Assembly: GCF_000204055.1 (NCBI RefSeq)
Contig: NW_006768794.1
Span: 186,001 to 250,000, forward strand
Length of the DNA stretch: 64,000 nucleotides
Direction of reading: 5' to 3'
Origin: Melampsora larici-populina 98AG31
Lineage: Eukaryota; Basidiomycota; Pucciniomycetes; Pucciniales; Melampsoraceae
This document shows positions 12,471 through 22,816 of the stretch, in pieces. The translations under genes and the position numbers were made by a program. The notes under the pieces are model-generated. The model saw only the letters and a list, made by a program, of their open reading frames with translations, did not search any database and had not been told where the DNA came from. Numbering within the stretch: position 1 is the stretch's first letter; each line of letters starts with the position of its first letter.

Positions 12471-13697
12471 ATGCCGTCGAAACGCCCTCCGGGCATTGAC
12501 GAGGACAATCCGTCACCTCATCCGAAAAACCCCCGACCGAATCAAAGACAAGTGGACCCGGAAGCTATGGAAGACGTTCTCACCTCCTTAGCTAACACCA
12601 ATTCAGGCTCAAACGACACTCTACTACGCACGGTCATTCAAATGTTATCGATGTTCATGGAGACTATCCAAAAGCTCAACGATAAGATCGACAAACTGGA
12701 AGCCAATCAAAACAGGACCACTCCTTTACCATCTGGTACGAGCAATCACCATCAAGCAGATCAACCTGTGGGCATTGGTCGCCCAACCGTCAAACCGAAA
12801 GCCTGGACGAATCCCTACCCAAAACGCCAAACGGAAACCGCCCCAAAACCTCCCCCAAAAAACGCTGAAATTAACAAGTTTAGAGCGGCCACCCTCATTA
12901 TACATAAAACCCCCGGCTTAGAACCCTTCAAAGGCATGAGGCACTCAGAAATAGTACGGAGTATCAACTCGGCACTCACGTCACTAGACGCTAAAGTTAA
13001 CGACACCCCAGTACGAGTACGAGGCGCAGAGGTCCTCAAATCCGGCGACGTGCTCATGAACATGGATAATCGACTCATGAAAAACTGGCTCTTAGAGAAT
13101 AAACACATCTGGACAAAGCTAGCACATAAGGAATTCGAAACTACTCAAACTAGGTACCCAATCTTGTTCAACTTTGTCCCGGCCGAGGTTGATGTGAACG
13201 ACGTGAATTTTCCAAAGATACTCAGTTCAGAAAACGATATACCACTGGAATCCATTCATTCAGTTAGATGGATCAAAAACCCTTTAGACACGAAGAAAAA
13301 ACATGGGACCATAGTTCTAAACCTGCTAGACAAAGAACTCGCTCAAAAGATTGAAAAAGGTGGATTATATGTTGACTGTCGCAGGGTTAAAAGTAAAAGA
13401 TATGAACAGGGTCCTACTATGTGTTTTAATTGCTTAGATCTGTACCACACCCATACCTCCTGCAATAATCAGCCAAATTGTGCCAAATGCGGTGATGCCC
13501 ACAGCACTCGTGAATGTGCAAACAACGACTCAGATCAAGTTTGTGCCAGATGCTACGATTTTGACAGCCACAGGTCTAAAGACACGATTGATAGATTCAC
13601 TTCCAAATACAACCACTCCCCCAAAAGCTTACAATGCCCATTACGTAACACACAACACAAGATTACGCCACACCTACTAACCAAAGATGAGTTATAA
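12471..13697 (+). CDS. LINE ORF1: gag-like nucleic-acid-binding protein
   Basis: This 408-residue protein should bind the element's RNA to form the transposition particle. A proline/lysine-rich N-terminal region is followed by a short coiled coil (about 55-80, MLSMFMETIQKLNDKIDKLE) and an RRM/gag-like middle. Near the C terminus are zinc knuckles: C-FN-C-LDLY-H-THTS-C (residues 323-336), C-AK-C-GDA-H-STRE-C, and a third Cys pair CARC. This is the usual ORF1 layout of I/Jockey/Tad LINEs. The start at 12471 is the first in-frame Met of the open stretch. The end overlaps ORF2 by 11 nt. The frame is uninterrupted. Confidence 0.93.
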   Translation: MPSKRPPGIDEDNPSPHPKNPRPNQRQVDPEAMEDVLTSLANTNSGSNDTLLRTVIQMLSMFMETIQKLNDKIDKLEANQNRTTPLPSGTSNHHQADQPVGIGRPTVKPKAWTNPYPKRQTETAPKPPPKNAEINKFRAATLIIHKTPGLEPFKGMRHSEIVRSINSALTSLDAKVNDTPVRVRGAEVLKSGDVLMNMDNRLMKNWLLENKHIWTKLAHKEFETTQTRYPILFNFVPAEVDVNDVNFPKILSSENDIPLESIHSVRWIKNPLDTKKKHGTIVLNLLDKELAQKIEKGGLYVDCRRVKSKRYEQGPTMCFNCLDLYHTHTSCNNQPNCAKCGDAHSTRECANNDSDQVCARCYDFDSHRSKDTIDRFTSKYNHSPKSLQCPLRNTQHKITPHLLTKDEL

Positions 13698-16600
13698 GGA
13701 CAACTATCGATCATCCAACAGACCAACCTCCCCTCAATTTCCTGAAAATGAAGAAGAAGCGGACGAAGTTGATAGCTCAATGTCAGATATTCCCCTTTCC
13801 CTCAACAATTTTTCCATCCTACATTTCAATTGCCACAACTCTATGCAACACACACACGAAGCACTCACCTACACACAATACACGATCCTCTCCCTCCAAG
13901 AACCTTGGTTCAATAGTTACTCCCTATTGTTCCCACACCATGAGGCTTGGCAATGCATCTCAGCCTATGATTATCACCCAACGGCTTGGACAGACAGACC
14001 CAGAGTTTGTATTTACATCTCAAAACTGATCCATTCATCTCAAATCACCATCCTGCCGAGCAGTTCGGACATCCTCCTCGGCATCGACATCAAAGATCCA
14101 TCCTCAGACCTAACAAAACTACGCATCATATCCTGGTATAACCCTCCGGGGTCCCTTAGAGGACTAATTACCCTAGAACACTGGCTAAAACACAATCATA
14201 TCCGCCAGATTCCAACCGCCATTACCACCGATTCGAACTTACATCACTCTTCTTGGAATCCACCGGATTATCCCCCGTCTGACCCCCAGGCCAAGAAATT
14301 GATCCAACTACTTGGTTCAAAGGGCTTCAAACTTGTATCCCCAAGAGGCTTAGCAACCCGTTTTTCCACGGGCACACAACCAACCACTATCAATCTGATA
14401 TGGGCTAGCTGGAACCTCGCGGAGAAGGTTTTGAGCTGTAAAGTACTAACCCAAGCTCTAGCCTCAGACCATTTCCCAATTGAGACCTTTATCGACCTCT
14501 CTCTAATACCTCCTATAGCATCGCATATTGCTTTGAACATGGCTAACATCAATTTTTCTCTCCTCTGTAGCACAATAACGAGTCAACTCAACCGTCTCCC
14601 ACCAGCTTTTAATAACCCTACTGACGTTAATGAAGCCATCACGTCTCTATCAGCCATCTTGCTTGAATCAGCTCAAAAGCAAGGGAAGAAAGTCAAGACC
14701 AACATCAACAAATATAAAAGCTGGTGGGACAAGGACACCTTAAATCCAATCCTCAAAAATCGGAATCGAGCAAGAAGGTGGTGGCTCAAGTCTAAGACCC
14801 CTGAAGCACGTAAATGCTTTGACGACTGGCAGAGCTTCTTCCGAGAACAGGTCTCTATCACCAAAACAAGACACTGGAAGACTTTCCTCGCTAACTGCTC
14901 TGGTAATGATTCTTTCAAAGCCTTCAAGTATGTCAAACCTAAGTCCACGGGCGAGATTGCTCCCCTGAAGAAACAAGACGGATCCATTGCTACTAGCAAG
15001 GAAGAACAAGCTCGACTTCTGTACTACGGCACTTCAGTAGCTCACATTGAAGCAGACCTCTCGGACATCCCTCAACCCCAAATTTCATCGAATCAACTCA
15101 TATTCCCGGAGCTCAAACCGGACGAACTCACTAGGATTGTCGACAATCTCCCTAACCGCAAGGCTAATGGTGGCGACTCCATCTCAAACAAACTCATCAA
15201 AGGAGCCCTACCGGCTATCAAAAACGATCTCTGCCAACTTTTTAACGCATGTTTCAGATTAGGTTACTTTCCAGATGCCTGGAGATCCGCGGTAACGATA
15301 ATCATTCGGAAGAATGGGAAGGAATCGTACTCGGTACCAAATTCTTACAGGCCTATAGCCCTACTGAGTTGTTTAAGCAAAATCCTTGAGAAAGTCATCA
15401 CCAGTAGAATCACCTTCTGGGCTGAGACCAGAAATAAGCTAGCAATAGGACATATGGGAGGTAGAAGACAACGGTCCACTGAAGACGCACTACTTATACT
15501 CACATCATGGATTAAAAGCAAGTGGAGAGAAAATGAAATTGTCACGGCCCTTTTCCTCGATGTTAAATCCGCATATCCTTCGGTACACCGAGAACGTCTT
15601 ATTCACACGCTCACAAAGCACAAGTGCCCCGCTTACTTAGTCAGGATGATTCAGGGCTTCCTAACAGAAAGATCTACCAACCTACGGCTTCAGGATTTCC
15701 TATCTGAGAAGTTCAACATCGAAAACGGTCTTCCTCAGGGGTCCCCCCTATCGGTTATTCTATACGTTATTTACAACTCAGCTTTGCTAAGCAAAGGCAA
15801 ATTAGACCCAGCTTCACAAGAGTTCTCAATTGGTTTCATTGACGACGTAGTGCATGTTGTAGCATCTAAATCCCTCGAAACCAACATGGTTAACCTCCGA
15901 CGGATAGCATCACACTCCTTGAGATGGGCAGAGACCCACGGCGCAATTTTCGATAGGAAAAAGGCTCAGCTAATTCACTTTACAAACAAACGCATCAAGG
16001 ACCTACCAGACTTCCAATTTGGTGATGCTCTACTTAAACCGGAGCTGAAGGTGAAATGGCTCGGGGTCTGGTTTGACATGAAATTACTCTTCAGCGATCA
16101 TCTTAAGTACGTCAAGAAAACAGGAGAGTTCACAATCCTCCAACTTCAACGACTAAATAAGTGCTACTCGGGGCTTTCACCGGGTGAGATAAGGAAGCTC
16201 ACAATGGCAATCCTATTGCCAAGGGTGCTCTATGGTAGTATAGTCTGGTTGACGGGTAAATCCCATGGTAAAGCACAAAAAGTCCTTTCCCAAATCCAAA
16301 ACTCGGCTCTTAGGATCATGTTAGGTGCTTTTAAGGGCACTTCGTCGGAATTACTTAATCATGATGCATATATGACTCCCTTTACTACTATAGCAACGAG
16401 ACGTCATCACAACTTCCTGATAAAGAGGCTAACTGCCCCGGATAATCATCCCTCATTACTATTCATTCGCCACGAACTCGCCTCAACTTCGACAAGGCAT
16501 AAAGGCCCTATCCAAGATGTGTTAGAGTCCCTAAATTTTCGCAAGCTTGCCGCGGAGAAGCTGGAAACCATCTTCGGACATTCGCTAGTACCTTGGTCGA

Positions 16601-17628
16601 CTAACTTAGGACAACTGTTCAATTTAGACAAATCGAAAGACAAAGCCACGGAGCTTGTACCGAGTCAAGTGGAAGAAGAAGAAAGACGTAATGCGCTAGT
16701 CATATTTACAGATGGGTCTGTAAGCGACGAAGGCGGCGGTGCAGCAGCGGTAACTAAATTGACGAACAAGACCCTCAGGATCAAGTTTGAAGAAATTTTT
16801 TCCAACCATGAGGCGGAACTCCTAGGCATAGTACAAGCCACGGAATTAGCTATAGAGGCTTTTAGAAGACAGAGACCTCCACTGACAGGCCTAGCAATCT
16901 TCAGCGACAACCAAGGAGTGCTGAGACTGATCCATGATGCCCCGAGGCAATCCTCAGGACAACATCTTGTCATCAAAATAAGAGCTAACCTGAGATGCTT
17001 ACCCACCGACTCTGAAGTTCGCTTTTATTGGACCCCAGGTCATACAGGCGTAGAGCTCAACGAGAGAGCAGACGAATTAGCCAAGGAAGCGGCGACTGCA
17101 GAAACGACCGGAACTATCATTCCATCCAGTTTAGGGAGCGCTAAGAGACGAATCAAGGAACATCTCAACATTAAACACATCGTGTTCAAACCAGGGAAGA
17201 ACGCCTTCAGGTCAAAGCCGGAGGATATCTCCAACAGCCTGCTAAAGTTAGATAAGGGTGGGGCGGCGGCTATTGTCCAACTGAGGGCTAAACATAGCCC
17301 TCTTAACGCGCACCTCTTCAAAAGACATCTTTCTGACTCACCGTTATGCCCACATTGTCACCTTAATGAACCTACTGAACATTTCCTCTTATATTGCAGA
17401 CGATATAGCCGAGCTCGAAAACTTTTCAGAGGCCAACTGAAGAAGGAAAAGATCAAGGTTAATTGGAACAACGCCAACAAATTGTTGGACCATCCCAAAG
17501 CTTTCCCTTTACTGAGTGCTTTCATTTTCAACACAGAACGTTTTATTCATTTCCATAACTACTCACAGGATATAAACCCCAAAAAGACGATCACGAGGCA
17601 GAAATATGGGCTGGCTACAGAAGGATGA
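13687..17628 (+). CDS. LINE ORF2: endonuclease - reverse transcriptase - RNase H polyprotein
   Basis: 1313 residues, uninterrupted. Residues 40-270 form an exonuclease-endonuclease-phosphatase (APE-type) nuclease: LQEPWF (metal-binding Glu), TTDSNLHHSSW, and ASDHFPIE (catalytic His). The reverse transcriptase spans about 470-790: SYRPIALLSCLSKILEK, motif A LFLDVKSAYPSVH, motif B GLPQGSPLS, motif C FIDD (near residue 717) and WLGVWFD. RNase H lies at about 1003-1135 with the acidic residues in FTDGS, NHEAELLG, FSDNQGV and NERADELA. A Cys/His finger CPHCHLNEPTEHFLLYC is at about 1220-1236. It nicks target DNA and copies the element's RNA in place. All catalytic residues I can check are present, so activity is plausible. 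Confidence 0.97.
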   Translation: MSYKDNYRSSNRPTSPQFPENEEEADEVDSSMSDIPLSLNNFSILHFNCHNSMQHTHEALTYTQYTILSLQEPWFNSYSLLFPHHEAWQCISAYDYHPTAWTDRPRVCIYISKLIHSSQITILPSSSDILLGIDIKDPSSDLTKLRIISWYNPPGSLRGLITLEHWLKHNHIRQIPTAITTDSNLHHSSWNPPDYPPSDPQAKKLIQLLGSKGFKLVSPRGLATRFSTGTQPTTINLIWASWNLAEKVLSCKVLTQALASDHFPIETFIDLSLIPPIASHIALNMANINFSLLCSTITSQLNRLPPAFNNPTDVNEAITSLSAILLESAQKQGKKVKTNINKYKSWWDKDTLNPILKNRNRARRWWLKSKTPEARKCFDDWQSFFREQVSITKTRHWKTFLANCSGNDSFKAFKYVKPKSTGEIAPLKKQDGSIATSKEEQARLLYYGTSVAHIEADLSDIPQPQISSNQLIFPELKPDELTRIVDNLPNRKANGGDSISNKLIKGALPAIKNDLCQLFNACFRLGYFPDAWRSAVTIIIRKNGKESYSVPNSYRPIALLSCLSKILEKVITSRITFWAETRNKLAIGHMGGRRQRSTEDALLILTSWIKSKWRENEIVTALFLDVKSAYPSVHRERLIHTLTKHKCPAYLVRMIQGFLTERSTNLRLQDFLSEKFNIENGLPQGSPLSVILYVIYNSALLSKGKLDPASQEFSIGFIDDVVHVVASKSLETNMVNLRRIASHSLRWAETHGAIFDRKKAQLIHFTNKRIKDLPDFQFGDALLKPELKVKWLGVWFDMKLLFSDHLKYVKKTGEFTILQLQRLNKCYSGLSPGEIRKLTMAILLPRVLYGSIVWLTGKSHGKAQKVLSQIQNSALRIMLGAFKGTSSELLNHDAYMTPFTTIATRRHHNFLIKRLTAPDNHPSLLFIRHELASTSTRHKGPIQDVLESLNFRKLAAEKLETIFGHSLVPWSTNLGQLFNLDKSKDKATELVPSQVEEEERRNALVIFTDGSVSDEGGGAAAVTKLTNKTLRIKFEEIFSNHEAELLGIVQATELAIEAFRRQRPPLTGLAIFSDNQGVLRLIHDAPRQSSGQHLVIKIRANLRCLPTDSEVRFYWTPGHTGVELNERADELAKEAATAETTGTIIPSSLGSAKRRIKEHLNIKHIVFKPGKNAFRSKPEDISNSLLKLDKGGAAAIVQLRAKHSPLNAHLFKRHLSDSPLCPHCHLNEPTEHFLLYCRRYSRARKLFRGQLKKEKIKVNWNNANKLLDHPKAFPLLSAFIFNTERFIHFHNYSQDINPKKTITRQKYGLATEG

Positions 17629-17666
17629 CACTCTTTTACTTCTCAGCACGCTTTTCCTAGAAATAT

Positions 17667-17990
17667 GTTCAATCCCTTGAAGGGTTCGGCGGATTCTTTT
17701 TGGAACCGTTGAGACATTTTCATCAACCAGTCTTTTGACTGTAACCGCCTCAAATACGTATCAGAAATTTGTTCAATCCCCCGAGGGTTCGAATGCCTCC
17801 AAGTATTGTCTTGGGTCCATAGGCATTTGAGACACTTTTCGAACCAGTCTTGGTAAACTCTAAAATACTAGTCAATACATACCGACTTTGTTCAATCCCT
17901 TTAAGGGTTCTTCAACCTCCAAGTACCGCCCTGGATTCATAGGTTGTTGAGACACATGTCGTTAAGGCTCTTTTTCTAGCTCTAAACACT
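17667..17990 (+). repeat. Three tandem imperfect repeats in the LINE 3' UTR
   Basis: Units begin at 17667, 17771 and 17890 (about 104, 119 and 100 nt). Each opens with GTTCAATCCC, a few bases and GGGTTC, able to form a CCC..GGG hairpin, and each ends with a TTGAGACA block (ccgttgagacatttt, atttgagacactttt, tgttgagacacatg). Between these ends units 2 and 3 share CCTCCAAGTA. The placement just before the poly(A) suggests a signal recognised by the reverse transcriptase or RNA-processing factors; that role is inference. Confidence 0.8.
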
Positions 17991-18302
17991 CACTTGGTCA
18001 GCTTCCCTAAAAAGGGGGTACGCAAGAAGTTTCTTGAGTCTAATGACTCTATCTTCTTTCACCTAGTTCAATGGGGTTAGTTGGTAGAGGTCCATCGCTT
18101 TCCTGCGGGTGGGCTAAATGCCTAAAGATGGATTTAAAAAAAAAAAAAAGGAAAATAAAGCTTTAAGCTAAGATTCAAAGATGTCATCCTATCTCATTGT
18201 CACTCATACTATGTTTTCAATTAGATGGCCGCTCTTTTAAGGTGTACTATTCCTGTATTTTATAGTTTAGATAGTGTTATATGCAATTAAAGCCAAAAAG
18301 CA

Positions 18303-18306
<4 letters not shown>

Positions 18307-18357
<51 letters not shown>
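18307..18357 (+). repeat. 51-nt poly(A) tract, LINE tail
   Basis: An unbroken run of 51 adenines follows ATTAAA by about 18 nt. It marks a polyadenylated RNA copied into DNA. The length may be imprecise because homopolymers are hard to sequence. Confidence 0.85.
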
Positions 18358-18361
<4 letters not shown>

Positions 18362-18971
18362 GTGCTGATGTCAATGAGGACTTACTGAATCAGACCCTTT
18401 GACCTGTGGCGAGATGTCTGCTAAGACGGCATTGTTGGACAATCTTGTGGATCAAATTTCTATCACCTTTTTTACCCCCTTGAGCCTCAGGCTCATGAAC
18501 CAAAAGTGTATCAGCATGGCTCAGAGTTCTGGAGAAAAAGGCTCAAAATCTCAGATGTCTAGGAAAGTTATGATGGTCATGTATACACCAGAATTTCGGA
18601 AGCATATGACAAAAACAAATCCCTATGAGACATAGGGTAATAATTTCTTTGAAAACAAATGGTAAAAATGATAACAACAGTTGAGAAACTCATTGAGATA
18701 AATTGAGATTTGATTTCCAGAAACAACCTTGGTGAGAGGAAATGATTGGAAATCGAATTGTCCTTTTGTGGCAGTTCAAGCCTTGAAAGTGTACATATTT
18801 TATCAACTCCTATTAAGAGTCTACATGATCAATGATTTGAAAAATTCAAAAAATGTCCGCCGTTCAACTGATATATGTGGTTTTCTTTTGGCTTCTAGGT
18901 AGGATCCAGACATTTTATTAGTTAAAGTATTCTGTCAAATGCAAAGCGTTCATGCAATTCTACTCACATTT
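18358..18971. other. Intergenic spacer after the LINE
   Basis: AT-rich DNA between the LINE tail and the 3' end of the secreted-protein gene. A 78-codon open frame at 18399-18635 shows no recognisable domain and is not called as a gene. Confidence 0.5.
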
Positions 18972-20246
18972 TCACGCCAATCTTAGCCGTTGAATGTTTT
19001 TCAATTTATGGCCAGCTTTCCCTAGTCCCTCCCCAGTTTTGGCCAATAGATGTCCAGTCCCTCTAAGTGTCATCTTTGCTATTCGTGCAAGCAATTTCAT
19101 AACGCCAATTACCCCTTTCCCCACTAGCCGAACACCACCCAAAACTCCCATGGCCGTCAATATTCCAACACTTGCAACAGCCTTTGCACCAACCTTTGCA
19201 GCTTTCACTCCAAATTTAGCTGTCTTTACAACACCTGTTGCGGTTGCTGCACCAGAAGTCTTGGCGCCCTTGTAAAATAGCCTTAAACCTTTTCCTGTGA
19301 CCACTATAGTAGCTTTTGCGGTTCTTCCAATGGCCCATCCGACCCATTTCCCCCCGATGATAAAGGGCTTAGCAGCTAAATAAAATGTAGCTGCTGTTAA
19401 ACCAACGGCACTCTTGAATAGCCCCGCAGAATGTTTTCCAACTTTCTTGGCGCTGTTTTTGATCGAAACGGTTGGAGGAGTACGAGCGAAGGTGGAGAGC
19501 TTTGAACGGAGAGTCGGTTTGACCATTGGTGGTTCATCGAGCCGAGCATGTTGTCCATTCTCGGGAAATTTGGCTGGATGATTTGGAACATCAGGTGGAG
19601 GGTATGACATTCCAAGTATACAAGGCGGAATGCCACGCTTTCTACGATACCGCCTCAAGAGACATGGGTCAGTCGAACCTTCTTCAAGTTGTCCCGAAGA
19701 AGTCGAAGGAGATGGAGATCTGGAATATTGTGAGGCCTGAATTGTGGTGAAAGGGGCATCTGATTTCGGGCTGTCTCCTTGCGCCAGTTGAGCCGTTGAA
19801 GGTTCACCACCTTTTGTAACTTTTTCAGGTGTCTTGACCGAGTTAAGTGATGATGCTTGATCTCCTTGAACATGCTTTCCATCGCCTATCGGGTTTTTGG
19901 CAGCGTGTTGGATATCTAAATGAGTTGTATCCGGGATATGTGATGTTTTGAGCGAAGGATTAATTATATCGACGTTGGCTTGAGCGTTTTCCAAAGGTTT
20001 TCCCCCAAGAGTTGCGATATCAGCACCATCTCTGACAAGCCCTGATACTTTGGCTGCTTGATTGAGTCCCCCTGCGCTATCCTCAATGAGTATGGCATTG
20101 TGAGCGGCTTGCATCGCCATCCGGCGGTGGAGCAATGGATGTTGGAGGACTGTGGCAGACGTGAATTTCTGAGATATTGCGCTTCGAGGTATCTGCCCAG
20201 CAGAGACTAGAATTGGGAAGATCAAGATACTCCAAAGAATCACCAT
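18972..20246 (-). CDS. Putative secreted protein with Gly/Ala/Lys-rich C-terminal helices
   Basis: A single-exon frame of 424 residues. It starts with MVILWSILIFPILVSAG, a good signal peptide with cleavage expected near residues 16-18. The middle (about 60-240) is polar and low complexity, rich in Ser, Pro and Gln. The C-terminal third (about 255-415) alternates Gly/Ala/Val with Lys, for example KTAKFGVKAAKVGAKAVASV and GGVRLVGKGVIGVMKLL, resembling a series of amphipathic or membrane-seeking helices. There are very few Cys. I do not recognise a family. Secretion is predicted from the leader; surface or membrane binding of the C-terminal half is a guess. It could be an effector or a cell-wall protein. 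Confidence 0.72.
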   Translation of the reverse strand: MVILWSILIFPILVSAGQIPRSAISQKFTSATVLQHPLLHRRMAMQAAHNAILIEDSAGGLNQAAKVSGLVRDGADIATLGGKPLENAQANVDIINPSLKTSHIPDTTHLDIQHAAKNPIGDGKHVQGDQASSLNSVKTPEKVTKGGEPSTAQLAQGDSPKSDAPFTTIQASQYSRSPSPSTSSGQLEEGSTDPCLLRRYRRKRGIPPCILGMSYPPPDVPNHPAKFPENGQHARLDEPPMVKPTLRSKLSTFARTPPTVSIKNSAKKVGKHSAGLFKSAVGLTAATFYLAAKPFIIGGKWVGWAIGRTAKATIVVTGKGLRLFYKGAKTSGAATATGVVKTAKFGVKAAKVGAKAVASVGILTAMGVLGGVRLVGKGVIGVMKLLARIAKMTLRGTGHLLAKTGEGLGKAGHKLKNIQRLRLA

Positions 20247-22539
20247 CTCCTTTTCTGAGCCTTCTGTGTTGAGTGGAAATGATATATAGTTGATAAAGAA
20301 CGTAGGACAGTCAATGAATGTGATTATCTCAAGTTAAGTTATCTTCATTCGATAATCTTGCGATAAACTGAAGATAAATTAGAGGTACCAGACTCGACAG
20401 GACGGATCGAGAGAAGTCAGGTCAATAAAATGATGTTGGACAGGATTGAAGATGAAAGTTTGACGAAGCGATTGTTTTGTGTAGATGCCAAAAGGAAGTC
20501 GAAATCTCGAGTAAGATAAATATGAACGAAAGCGAAGGATAAAAAGAAAGATACAATGCAGGGCCAGACGATGGATCCTTCTCTCATATTGAAGTCATTC
20601 GAGCTGGTTGAGTTGGACCGAGAAACAATCATTTTCGAACAACTTCGTTGGTGCTGGAGTTGGGTCTTCCATAAATGGTTTCACTGACACCTCACTTGCA
20701 CCACGGACGCGCAGAAACTTATCAGGCCGGCGACGAAACGTTTGAGTCACAACAATCAACAGGCATTACCTTAAGTTTGACTATGATTTCGTTAAACTGA
20801 TGTCCCCGTCCCAACATAGTTGACCCGTCTATTTATTCTCTTCCCGAAAAAACATTGGCTCGCAGCCGGTTCTTGAACATGGTCTCATTGTTTGTTTGTC
20901 ACAATGGCGGAGTTACCGTCACATAACCATGATAGTACTTCCGACTTGTCAGAACGCACTCAGATCCAATGGGGAGAACTATTCGAGGAAAAATCGGATA
21001 ATGCGAAGAGCTCAATCCGCCATGTCTTTTGCGTGGCATTTCTTGGTGAACCAAACGAGCAAATATATGTATTGTGGATAGTGACTTCATGTCGCTAAAA
21101 ATGGAGTGGTTGACTTTCCTCACGTCGCCAGCTTGCTAAGGAAAAGTTAAGAAGGTGAGAAAAGCCAACATTTCAGCGGATTTGGCAAAAGAAGCGATGG
21201 AGACTGTGATGTTGTCTAACGCACCTTCAGTAGGACCACAGTCACAGATCTGGAAAGAAGGCATGTGAGGTGCTTGAGGTCTCCTGGGCCACTGCTTGAA
21301 CCAATTCACTGCGGCTGGAGACCCTATAAACCACCCCAGCACCAACCGGCTTCTTGTCAGCGTCTTAAACCGGGCTCCTCTCTTTCTGGTTGAATATGTG
21401 AGAGGATTTTGTTTCTGTGGGTCAAACTCCACGCTTAACAAAGATCCTTCCCCATCAGTCACCCTATGGATCATGATCACTTTTCTTTATGCCTCAGCAT
21501 GCACAGCATTCCTCAGCATTCCTTTTCAGCCTTGCACCTATATGCAGTAAATAAACCTCATTCAATATATTTAATGCACTCTTGCTTGGGAGTACATAGT
21601 GACATTCAAAAACAAAGAAGGTATGAAATCATAGTTGTGGTATATTATCAGTGTTGCTGGATTTGGCCAACAAATTTGGGGGTTGGAAAGGGTGATATCT
21701 GAGTAAGAAAAGAAAGTCAAGCCAAATGAACTTGAGGAGATAGACTTCAGGACATGCTGACTCAAGGGCAACCAGCAAACCTAAGGCAAACAAAACCCAT
21801 GATTGAAGAAGGTTGTGGACCCAGTCACCACAACTCTCTTCAATTGGGTTTCAAACTGATGTATTCCTGCAGTTATCCACAAACTTTGGCATGAGCAAGA
21901 AACTTTTTGCTGGGGAGTGTTTCAACCCGCCATAAGTTCATAACCTTTGAATAAACATTCTTCAGACCAAAGAAGGGTGCTGTGCGCCCGCTAAACCTGC
22001 TTACATCCATGTATCTAACTGTGTATTTGATGCAATGATTGCATAGCAATGCAAGGCTGAAGTTTGCATAAAAACCAAAATCCCTGAGAAAGCTGCCAAA
22101 CCTGTCAAAAGATCACACCAGGCAAGCTGAAATGTTACATGTAAACACATTTTTCAACTCTTTCTGTAGTGCTGCCCTGAAACCAAGAGAGAGATTCCAA
22201 AGAGCCAGTATTTATAGGCTGAGCAGGTGCATAGGACCTTTCTTTAGTCCAAAGACTGTTCATTTGTAAGTTGAAAAGTCATGCCGGATTGAAAAACTCC
22301 CCAGTCACAAGTTTCTTTCTCACACACCAAGTTTATTGGATAACTCATAAGTACCTCTCTTGCAGGCTTGCCCAAAGGGACTTTGTTAGGTTAGAGCTAC
22401 AGACTACTCTGTACCTCACTCCCCCTGTCAAACCAAACTTTGTTTTTGAGCTCAAGAGTAGAACCCTCAAAACCAATATTTCAAGGAGATAACTATATGG
22501 GTAGAAGCAAATGAGGGAACTTGAAGCATTCATAGTGGT
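20247..22539. other. Intergenic region, no gene recognised
   Basis: AT-rich DNA with many short frames on both strands (for example 20417-20632, 21136-21480) that lack domains, good starts or partners for splicing. The secreted-protein promoter should lie just right of 20246. The rest reads like degraded repeat DNA. Confidence 0.5.
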
Positions 22540-22577
22540 AAGGCCCCAAAACAAGGCCCCAAAACAAGGCCCCAAAT
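22540..22577 (+). repeat. 13-bp tandem repeat, three copies
   Basis: The unit aaggccccaaaac occurs at 22540-22552 and 22553-22565, followed by a partial third copy to 22577. Short minisatellite in repeat-rich DNA. Confidence 0.85.
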
Positions 22578-22816
22578 CAACCAAATCCAGTTTAGTGGGG
22601 CCCTAGACAACTTGGGTTTCAATGTGAAGGCTCCAAATATTGGTACAGCCCACACACCTTGAGGTGTAGTATGTGTTTCTTTACATTTTTGAAGTATGTG
22701 GTTGGCAAGTGAGGCAATTTGGGGCTTTCTGCAGTGCTACTGTTGTCAAATTTGACAAACCAAGGGTTATAATTTGGAGTCAGCCCCAAATACATTTAGT
22801 GATAAACCATCACTAT

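Larger units (their letters stand above)
12186..18357 (+). mobile_element. Non-LTR retrotransposon (LINE; Tad/I-like with RNase H), apparently full length
   Basis: Two intact ORFs (gag-like ORF1; ORF2 with endonuclease, reverse transcriptase and RNase H), a repeat-bearing 3' UTR and a terminal poly(A) make a complete LINE. AATAAA (18153) and ATTAAA (18284) precede A-tracts at 18136-18149 (14 A) and 18307-18357 (51 A); the second is the likelier true tail. The 5' edge (12186) is a guess. Domain order APE endonuclease-RT-RNase H-Cys/His finger fits the Tad1/I group found in fungi. No stop codons or frameshifts interrupt either ORF, so it may be recently inserted. No convincing target-site duplication was found. 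It inserted 5' of the importin gene, head away from it. Confidence 0.9.

Noticed and set aside
13686..13697. ORF1 ends in KDEL, resembling an ER retention signal
   Set aside because: ORF1 has no leader peptide and the codons overlap the ORF2 start; coincidence.
17771..17795. GGGTTCGAATGCC resembling a tRNA B-box in the LINE 3' repeat
   Set aside because: The other two repeat units do not keep it and no tRNA cloverleaf forms around it.
12246..18169. Similar words aagctttaaagct (12246-12258) and aagctttaagct (18158-18169) as a LINE target duplication
   Set aside because: They differ by one base and are low complexity. The right copy lies before the second poly(A), inside the presumed 3' UTR.
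18399..18635. 78-codon plus-strand frame after the LINE tail
   Set aside because: No domain, poor start context, and surrounded by AT-rich repeat-like DNA.
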